Origin: Cephalotus follicularis
Lineage: Eukaryota; Streptophyta; Magnoliopsida; Oxalidales; Cephalotaceae
NCBI GenBank assembly: GCA_001972305.1
Contig: BDDD01001588.1
Location: 128,774 to 192,773, forward strand
Reading direction: 5' to 3'
Length of the DNA stretch: 64,000 nucleotides
Positions within the stretch are counted from its first letter, which is position 1. Each line of letters begins with the position of its first letter. The translations under genes were made by a program, and so were the position numbers. This document shows, piece after piece, positions 56,642-64,000 of the stretch. The notes beneath the pieces are model-generated. The model saw only the letters and a program-made list of their open reading frames with translations. It was not told the origin of the DNA and searched no databases.

Positions 56642-56998
56642 CTAGATCGGGGATTGGCCAGGCATATGGAAGGTTACGACCTTCCTATTACAATCCATAC
56701 ATGCATAGTGTGCCGACAACCAATCCATTCTGAGGATTACGTCAAGATCACCCATCGACAACACTATGAGGTCCGTCGGAAGAACATGACAAGAAATCTC
56801 AATGGCACAAGACTTACACACCCAATTGGAGGTAACAAACTCTCCTACTGGTGTGCTGACTTCTATCACAAAGGGTAAAGGCTCTGGCTCCACATCCATG
56901 TGACATATGAAATGATATGCAATATATGAATGGGATGAGCATGAATCAATAAGGTTCTGTGCCAAGAGCTGGGATAAAAATACTGTACCTCCAATCAC
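56642..56998 (-). pseudogene. Gypsy protease, active site altered
   Basis: 118 open codons. The catalytic triplet region reads NLIDSCSSHSYIAYHF, with Cys in place of Gly in the usual Asp-Ser-Gly, so it should be inactive. VILRMDWLSAHYACMDCNRK follows, the standard protease-RT linker with Gly changed to Arg. Confidence 0.8.
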
Positions 56999-57040
56999 TG
57001 AGGCTGATCCAGCTGCAGCCCTCTAATCCATGGTATATAC

Positions 57041-58490
57041 TCTGCCCTGTACAGTAGGCACCGATCCCATTGGCTGTTTGCCAGGATCTCCTCGTGAACT
57101 GGTAATAGGGCGACCTTGCTAGAAACTTCCTTGCGGTTGGAGAGAACTCATGCCTGACTGGCTTCCAGGATGGTACCCACTAGAAGGACACTCTGTAGAT
57201 ATGTGGTCCTTGGCTCCACAATTTAAACATCCGCTGGCTTTCCACCAATAGTAATCAGAAGTATGGTTCGTGCGACCACAATGTATGCACGACTCTATGA
57301 GATCTAGGCTAGCATCATTTGAAGGCTGAAAATGACTTCTCTGTGGGGATAATAATCCTCCCTGTCGTCTCCGGCGGGAGCCTCCACCACGTCTCTTCTG
57401 TTGAGAGCCTCAAAATTGTCTTCCAAATCCTGAGGGTCCAGCTGAACTACTAGTGCTATGGGGAGATTCACATTTCCTCTGGCTGCTATTGTATCCAGAA
57501 TTTTGGGATTTCTTACTACTCCCAGAACTTCTTCATGAATATCCATCAGAAGGGGTAGGTCTCTGACTACATGTTTGGATCCTCAAGTTTTGCAGCTCCT
57601 GGGATAAAGCTTCAACCTCCCAGGCCGGGTTAGCTAGATCAAAAAAAGATCTAAAATGTAAAGGTAATAGCTTTTCTCTGATGTCGGGTCGAAGCCCTCT
57701 AAGAAACTTCTTAGCTTTCCGAGTCTCCGTGTTGACCATATGCGGAGCTGTCCTTGAAAATTCAATAAATTTGGCGTCATACTAAGCCACAGACATATCT
57801 CCTTAGGTTAAGCCTAGGAATTCGATCTCTCTCTTATCAACTTCAACTTTGGGATAGAATCTTTCATTGAACACTATTTTAAATGTATCCCAAGAATATG
57901 CTATCCCGGAAGCTTTCCAAGAAGATTCAATCATCCTCCACCAATGCTCCGCTTCACCTTGCAACATATATGTTGCGAAAACAACTTTTTTTGAACTGAG
58001 CATTCCAAAACTTGGAAAATCTTCTCTAGCTGCATTAGCCATCTCTCAACTGAAATGGCATCAGGATCCCCTATAAAAGCTGGAGGGTTCAACTTCAAGA
58101 ATCTGATTAAGGGGTCCTCTCGTCGTGTTGGCTGATCAACAGATCTTCTTGCTGCTTCAGCCCGTCTAACTAGCCTCGCCACTGACATCTTTTATGGGGC
58201 TTCTGCTGCGCGCCTACCTGATCATGCAACAGGTGGTTGTTCTACTTCAGCCGCATGCTGTTGCATAAACTCACTCATCTGATTTATCATGGCACGCATT
58301 CTTCTCATAAAACCCCTAGGTTCCTCTCGAGCAGAAGCAGTAGCTTATGCTTCTTGAGCCACATTCACTTCTTCTTGTTCCTCTACATCACTATTCGCTC
58401 AGGTGCATTGAGTCGACGGCCTGACTCTCGTTCCTCGTGCAGTTCTACTTCGACGTCCTTCAATATTTTCTGATTGCAAAAAGGGAATGG
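57041..58490 (-). pseudogene. Gypsy gag, outer element
   Basis: Broken gag in several pieces. An ATG at 58188 opens RFLKLNPPAFIGDPDAISVE and RWLMQLEKIFQVLEC; after a frameshift FATYMLQGEAEHWWRMIESS and FNERFYPKVEVDKREIEFL follow; then KKFLRGLRPDIREKLLPLHF. Zinc-knuckle clusters lie near 57285-57195 (CIHCGRTNHTSDY and CLNCGAKDHISTEC); the first lacks its last Cys. Coding similarity extends upstream of 58188 to about 58490. Confidence 0.78.
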
Positions 58491-58573
58491 GTCAATATCC
58501 ACACATAATATTCATAATTAAATCTTAACTCCACTTGTCAAGGATCCTATGCTGCCATATCCAACATTGTATG

Positions 58574-58585
58574 ACTCTGATACCA
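58574..58585 (-). other. Primer binding site
   Basis: On the minus strand TGGTATCAGAGT shortly after the 5' LTR, matching initiator Met-tRNA except at the last base. Confidence 0.85.
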
Positions 58586-59234
58586 AAACTGTCACGCCCC
58601 GAACTGTAGGATGGGCCCCACTGTAAGACACGTGGCATACCGTACAATAATCAATATTCAATTATCATAAAAATTTAAAGCTTCAATCATAACTTCATAT
58701 GCAGATATAAATTCCAAATAAAACATGTGGATAAGCCCAAAATATATGTATGTATGCATCATTATTCAGTTGGGTCTGCCACAGGCTAGCAGGTCATATA
58801 AATACATAATTCTTACTTGCTAAACTGATCTTCAAGACTGCAATGTCGAGGAGAAGAACTTGCACTGGTCTTCTATCTCTTGGGTTGCTGAGACGCTCCA
58901 CATGTATCTGAACCTAACCCATTACAATGAATGGGTCAGCAACCCATGGTTGTGTTGGCTACCATGTGCAGAGATGCGTAAATAGAGGAAATATAATATA
59001 ACATTGAAATAAATGCGTGCATGAAACGTTATTGATATAGTACAGGCATTGTTTAAACCTTTTTATGTCATCACTAGATGTACATAAGCCTTCCTCGGCC
59101 TTCTCTACCAAGGACGAGCCCATTCTAACAAGTTGGCAGACTAGAGTAGTATGGCAGAGATCATTTCCTTGCAAGCAGACAAGGTTATAAATATCGGTAG
59201 TAGTTATGTGCCTTCTCTGTCGTTGTAGAATATC

Positions 59235-59430
59235 TAAATGGGTGACCTACTTAGTCATCTCCTATATAGGTGACCTCTACAGTCATCTCTCGTATGGGTG
59301 ACCTCTACGGTCATCTCCTGTTGGTGACCTCTATGGTCATCTTTGTTATTGGTGACCTCTACGGTCATCTCTGGGGTGGTGACCTCTTCGGTCATCTCTT
59401 TCACCGGTGACCTCTTCCATCATCTCTGCT
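59235..59430. repeat. GGTGACC...GGTCATC array, 5' LTR
   Basis: Eight or so units like GGTGACCTCTACGGTCATC, one more than in the sister LTR at 41955-42130 (an extra TCGTATGGGTGACC unit near 59290). Confidence 0.8.
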
Positions 59431-59544
59431 ATGACTTATAGAATGTTTAATATTACTAGTTAATAGTTCAGAGAAGGGAAAGTAGTCTGCTTATCAACGA
59501 AAGTATGTCTTATGTCCCTTTTGGAACTAGCATGCCCGACATAC

Positions 59545-59770
59545 ATGGCTAGCAATGCTCGCCTGACTCGTGTTCGAGTACGCTTGGAGGACACATGGTC
59601 TGGCATGCTCGGAGGACTTGTAGTCTGGCATGCTCGGATGACTCATGGTCTGGCATGCTCGGATGACTCGTGGTCTGGTATGCTCGGATGACTGTTGATC
59701 TGGCATGCTTGGACGACTCGTGATCTGGCATGCTCAGACAACTCATGGTCTTGCATGCTCGAATGAATTT
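59545..59770. repeat. GGCATGCTCGG minisatellite, 7 units, 5' LTR
   Basis: Counted seven GCATGC-type cores (one GTATGC) between 59601 and 59760, half the number in the sister LTR; the flanking sequences on both sides align. Confidence 0.88.
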
Positions 59771-60482
59771 CTCCTCTAAGTACCTTTCTAGTACTGAGCT
59801 CAACATATCCGTTCTAAAACAGAACCAATCAAATCCTAGTCGAGCAAGCACAACAACAAATGCAATAATGTTCACAATAATACAAACATACCACACACAT
59901 CAACACATACAAAACAAACACATATCAAACATTACACACACAAGTTGGTATTAGCGTATAGCAACCTACCTGGATTTGGTTGAAAATGGAGAATATACTG
60001 CTTCACGCTTCGCACCGATCCTCCTTGGATTCACAACTGCTACGCATACACAGCTTCCTTTCTCCACTTCACTCTTTCACTACTTACTTAGCGCCCGTAG
60101 ATGGGAATTTATGCGAGAGCACATGAGGCATGGAACTCTCCTGAGGAAGCTCCAGTATTTGTCTCCTTCTTCTTTCCCGTGACACCATGCCCCACTCTAC
60201 TTTCTCCATTCTCTTAATTCATCTAGAATGAAGGAGTGTGAGAGTGTCAAAAATGAACCTCACGCGCGTCTCTCTCTTTTATAATGGCAGGGAGAAGATT
60301 CTAGAGACACCACCATTCTTCTCAAAGTAGGTCAGCATAATCCATTGCAGTTTAAGCCCAATTATCGCATTCATGGGCCATGTCTCCTCCACCGTTCATA
60401 TTCGGCCCAATTGAAGGGGAATCAATTTCTTACGGCCCATAGCACATTCAAATAATTATCTATGATATTAAGGGGCATTACA

Positions 60483-60935
60483 GGTTATCAAGGGAAGAGG
60501 TAGAGGATCAACTCCATGAGTTGAATGAAGTTGTGGTTGGCAAAGGTGTACTAGCTAGTAAGATTCCTAGATTCAAGAGAGTACATAATTGGACTAAACA
60601 AAGTACCTTCTTCGAACTTCCTTATTAGAGGAAATTACTAGTCAGACACAAGTTGGACGTCATGAACAGTGACAAGAATCTATTGGATAATATATTCAAC
60701 ACGGTCATGAATGTGAATGGAAAAAACGAAGGACCGCCTACAAGTTCGACTTGATCTAAAAGGATTAAGAATAAGACCTGAATTTCATGAAGAAGAGGTG
60801 GATGGGTGGTTCATATTGCCCCCAGCAAAATATTTATTGAATAGTGAACAAGTCAGACAAGTATCTGAATGGATTATTGGGAACATGTGGCCCACGCGCA
60901 GTGGAAGACATATCACTTCGGACATTAAGGTTTAG
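60483..60935 (+). pseudogene. CACTA transposase, copy B, later part
   Basis: Continues the transposase from 41325: REEVEDQLHELNEVVVGK, then STFFELPY followed by one stop, KLLVRHKLDVMNSDKNLLDN, NVNGKTKDRLQVRLDLK, and WIIGNMWPTRSGRHITSDIK. The HNLDVMH-type block and the RLDL block are hallmarks of TNP2 transposases. Similarity stops at about 60930 where the next conserved part should follow, so the gene is truncated on the right. Confidence 0.85.
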
Positions 60936-61478
60936 GGCCGACTCACTTTAATTTTCCACTTATAGTTTAATCCCCAAGAAATGGGATGCCCTAAACTAAT
61001 TTTGAATTTCCCCAATGAGTGTCGAGGAACCCTAATTGAACAACCAGTCAAACCGAAGCAAAAACAAAGCATAGGGCGAAACGGGTCGAAACGCTAGGGT
61101 TTCCGTAAACCCTAGGAATGGACTCGAAAGATTGGCTCACAATGAAACATACAAAATCCTAGCCAAAGTCCAATCAACCCAAACCCAAAACATCCCTAAC
61201 CCTAAGGGATGACAAACAAACCACAAAAATAGCAAGGGGTTCGGCAAGGGTTCTCTAACCCGAGCTAAAACCCGCTGCCACGGCCACCACAACAAGAAGA
61301 GAAGAGATTCTTACCAAAGGTGAAGACTCATTCCTTCAAGAATAGCTCCCTCTATGCTTTATCCCAAAAACCCAAGCTCCTCCACAAGCCACGAAATTGA
61401 GGATCCAAGGATGCAAGCCAAGTGTTTATCCTACACTAAATTACTCTATATAAAGATAAGATGCAGTGTGCAAGTTAT
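60936..61478. other. Unassigned sequence
   Basis: Contains GGGTTTCCGTAAACCCTAGG (61098-61117) and CCCTAACCCTAAGGG (61196-61210), both short, and leader-like text with AAGAAGAGAAGAGATTCTTACC. It could be the remains of an LTR leader on the minus strand; no boundary is clear. Confidence 0.3.
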
Positions 61479-63102
61479 TGATAAGCATAAAAATGTGTGA
61501 TTTTAATGATTTTATTTATTATATTTTTATGCTTGGAATAGAATACTGTGGTGGTGTTTATATGATTTTTAGGTATTATGATTATTAATGGGGAATAAGA
61601 AAAAATGGAGCTAAAACGTTACTTTTCGAGTTAAAGTGGTTTGAAGACAATGATGGGTTAAAGAGTGCACCCACTTAAGCGAGAGAAGTCAAAATTTTAG
61701 GCTCGGAAGATATTGAATATTGGACTCATTTTGTTCTTAAAATTATTTGGCGTACTTTTTGTTCTTGGGCTGACTCATTTTGAAGTTCCGATGAAGAGAT
61801 ATTACAAGAAAATAAATGTTGAAGCATGTGGAGCCCACTGATTACATCATCATGACATCACTCTCCTTATTTGCAATTCTTTTATGCATCTCATGCGCAT
61901 CTTCAGTAACCATGCGCACAAGCATCTCATGGATGCAATATATAAGCCCATGAAGCCATGCATCAAAGCACCACGTGTCATCAATTCAACAAGCAGTCAT
62001 GCAACCATCAGCCTATGCACATCAATCAAGCCTCATGCCCAGTCCATGCATGGATGTAGTCTTCAGCCCATGCGACAGAGTTTGCATGTGGAAAATGCGG
62101 AAGAAATAAAACAAACGAGCGCCACACGTTTTAATGGCTTCATGTTTTAGGTCTTAGGCGGTGACATATATATATGGCATAAAGCGACGAATTAAGGGAG
62201 GCAGTAGACAGTACAAAAACGTAAGAATAAAAGGGCGAGAGGCAGACGACAGTGGAAACAAAAAAAGAGAAGAACCAACTGATTTTTAATGGTGAATTCT
62301 ATGAAGAAGATAGCTTCTATCACCGTTATTATGCTCGTCTAAGTATTTTTAATCCCTAGATGTAGATGAACCCATGTTATATATATATTTTAGTTTTGGT
62401 TTCAAGTTTAATTGCATGTTTGTGAGAGACTTTTTCGTGTTAATGCAGTGACAACATTGATGAGAAGAATTTTTAATATATAAAATATGTTTTGATGATT
62501 GATTGTTAGTAGCTTTATTTCATCTATATCATGCAATACTTTTTATGTTATTGAACCAATGATAGGCTTTAACCGATCAACCTTTTGAGAGTATCAAGGT
62601 GTGACAGGATAGGTTGTACATAGGCTAAATCACTAGTTTGTTGTGTTAAGCAAAGACACCCTTTAACCCATCAACCTTTTGAGAGTATCAAGGTTTGACA
62701 GGATAGGTTGTACCTAGGTTAATTCGGTAATTTTCTGCACTAACTTAAAATTGTGCCATGAATTTCAATATATATATATGCGGGGATTCTCACATCTACG
62801 GGATTGATGTTTCATATTATTTTTCTTATTTATTTATTTTGTTAGTTTATGTTAGATATTTCATTTGAATTGTTCAATTTCTCATTAAATTAATTTAATC
62901 CAAATCAATCCTCTTTTCAATTCATTTTATTTGCATTGTTAGCTTAGATTAAATTAATTTTGTATTCATTATTTTTGTTTAGTTGCATCCTAAGTTTATT
63001 TTTATAGCGTCTCCTTTCAGCTCTTTGTGGGAACGATCCCTACTTCCACTTGCTAAATTGTTAGATTAGGGTAATTTTGATTCAGCCTAACGACACCCAT
63101 CA
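61479..63102 (+). repeat. Athila-type LTR
   Basis: TGATAAGCATAAAAATGTG to CGACACCCATCA, 1624 bp. It contains a duplicated segment (62567-62724). Confidence 0.82.
62567..62724 (+). repeat. Duplicated 63-bp segment in Athila LTR
   Basis: CTTTAACC(G/C)ATCAACC followed by TTTTGAGAGTATCAAGG and GACAGGATAGGTTGTAC occurs at 62567 and again at 62661, 94 bp apart, with few differences. Confidence 0.85.
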
Positions 63103-63108
63103 AAATTT

Positions 63109-63126
63109 TGGCGCCGTTGTCGGGGA
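63109..63126 (+). other. Primer binding site, tRNA-Asp type
   Basis: TGGCGCCGTTGTCGGGGA; the common form has GCC where this has GTC. Confidence 0.85.
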
Positions 63127-63306
63127 GCGAAGTGAGTGTCATACATTTTGCCTATTTTCAGAATTTTGATGAACAAAATTTTGTGAGTTTATTCGCTTGT
63201 AAAACACTCACGAGACAAAACTCATCCACTAGGGCCACCTAGGGGTTTAAAGGCTTGTTGTATGTGCTAAATGCAATCGTGATTCCTACGAAAGTGAGTT
63301 AGGTTT

Positions 63307-64000
63307 TGTAATGACCATAATTTCCATTAAAGATATTAGTTATGGAAATATGTTTGGTATTGTGTAATTGGCAAGTATTTCAAGGGACCCGTGGTATGAC
63401 CCTACGTTCGGGGGGTTCAGGTGTTCCGCTCCCCGGTGAGCGGACGGGGGGTCCCGCTGCCGGACAGTGGGCAGGGGCTCGGGGGCAGTGCCCCCAAAAG
63501 AAAATTGAAATTGGTTATTGCTTTGGACTATAAATTCTAGCTTAAGCGCCGATGGTTCCAGGTAAAAAGTTGACGCTTTGGAGGCAACCGACGATGCTCC
63601 AAATGTAAGCTTCGACGCTTTGAGATCAAGTATTGAGGCTGACCTGGATGAGACTTAAAGTAGTGATGCTTTGTAGGAAAGCATCAGCGCTTTAGTCGAG
63701 ATAGAAGTTGGAGAACACAGGATAAGCCCGTGACCGGCGACGCTTAGGGATAAAGAGTCAACGCTTTGCCCTGTGTAAGGTGCAGAATTTTAGCTTTCTG
63801 TCCTATTTCGGAGGATTTAAATGGATTGTGGGACACGTTTCAAGCAAGGGAATGAAGACATATGTTTTTTTTATGGAAATGGGCAGGTGGCATCATTGGA
63901 TTGGATTGAATTAAGCACATGGGCAACTAGGAGGCAAACTCACATGGGTGAAGTCATGGATGACACCATGCAAGCTTGGCCTCCAACTTTGCCTCTCCTA
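63307..64000 (+). repeat. Gypsy LTR start, runs off the window
   Basis: Begins TGTAATGACCATAATTTCC, similar to the solo LTR start at 15887 (both share ATTTCCATTAAA). It has a GC-rich segment with GGGGGCAGTGCCCCC at 63481-63495 and an AAGCG-armed dyad array at 63540-63775. Confidence 0.65.
63540..63775. repeat. AAGCG-armed dyad array
   Basis: TTAAGCGCCGATGGTT, AAAAGTTGACGCTTTGG, AACCGACGATGCTCC, AAGCTTCGACGCTTTG, AAAGCATCAGCGCTTT and GGCGACGCTTAGGG: the same family of words as 32290-32560 and 35630-35822, in a third element family. Confidence 0.75.

Larger units (their letters stand above)
41326..60482 (-). mobile_element. Gypsy chromovirus element (TSD GGTTA)
   Basis: Flanked by GGTTA at 41321-41325 and 60483-60487. 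Minus-strand order: 5' LTR (60482 to 58590), primer binding site, gag, protease, RT, RNase H, integrase with chromodomain, purine tract, and 3' LTR (53654 to 41326, interrupted by the element at 42879-53179). All coding parts carry multiple stops. It sits within the CACTA transposase gene. Confidence 0.9.
58590..60482 (-). repeat. 5' LTR of outer gypsy element
   Basis: TGTCACGCCCCGAACTG to AGGGGCATTACA, 1893 bp. It preserves the empty site of the nested insertion at 60012-60016. Confidence 0.9.
14640..60935 (+). mobile_element. CACTA transposase region, copy B, split by two nests
   Basis: Three pieces read as one sequence once the insertions are removed: 14640-15001 (noncoding leader), 39745-41325 (N-terminal and central transposase) and 60483-60935 (later transposase). 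At the first gap GATAC is duplicated (14997-15001 and 39745-39749); at the second GGTTA is duplicated (41321-41325 and 60483-60487). It is therefore the oldest layer of this part of the window. Neither terminal CACTA repeat is visible: the right side breaks at about 60935 and the left side fades near 14640. Confidence 0.8.
61479..63306 (+). mobile_element. Athila-type gypsy 5' LTR and leader
   Basis: LTR followed by a tRNA-Asp-type primer binding site and about 180 bp of leader, interrupted at 63307 by another LTR. No coding sequence is reached. TGAT...ATCA termini and the GGCGCCGTTG primer site are typical of the Athila/Tat group. Confidence 0.8.

Noticed and set aside
61196..61210. Telomere-like repeats
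   Set aside because: Only two CCCTAA units; too short to be telomeric or interstitial telomere sequence.

Overview
The window is a block of intergenic, repeat-dense DNA from a flowering plant. Everything recognisable is transposon-derived: Ty1/copia elements (one Sirevirus-like), several Ty3/gypsy chromovirus (Tekay/Del-like) elements, an Athila-type LTR and two copies of a CACTA (En/Spm) transposase region. I found no host gene, rRNA, tRNA or CRISPR locus. Nearly every coding region is broken by stops or frameshifts. The species cannot be fixed from the sequence.

Layout. 1-721: gypsy RT fragment. 722-6204: Sirevirus-like copia remnant (minus strand) with two LTRs, an env-position ORF and the end of pol; a gypsy LTR piece interrupts it. 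6205-10926: gypsy LTR fragments around an internally deleted, gag-only gypsy element. 10927-14639: weakly characterised DNA and a truncated CACTA transposase copy. From about 14640 to 60935 a second CACTA transposase region is split by two nests of insertions. Nest 1 (15002-39744): gypsy solo LTR (TSD GATAC), holding a copia element (15475-37664, TSD ACAGC). The 3' LTR of that copia holds a Tekay-like solo LTR (15887-28383, TSD ATCTA), which holds a full Tekay-like element (16998-27077). The protease region of the copia holds a Sirevirus-like solo LTR (32182-33232). Nest 2 (41326-60482, TSD GGTTA): a gypsy element whose 3' LTR holds another gypsy element (42879-53179, TSD GCACY). 60936-61478 is unassigned. 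61479-63306 is an Athila-type LTR with its primer binding site, followed by a further gypsy LTR that runs off the window.

The most interesting signal is not a gene. LTRs and leaders of several distinct families carry arrays of short dyad-symmetric units. Two arrays look like true hairpin families, with fixed loop length and compensating stem changes: five hairpins with 14-nt loops at 19172-19367, and four hairpins around one conserved core at 34568-34890. A second class has a shared TCGA centre with family-specific arms (AAAGAC/GTCTTT, AACAG/CTGTT, AAGCG/CGCTT) and recurs in copia and gypsy LTRs throughout. Array copy number differs between the two LTRs of one element (14 versus 7), so these arrays turn over after insertion. 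The env-position ORF of the Sirevirus-like remnant also begins with a peptide closely resembling the histone H3 tail.
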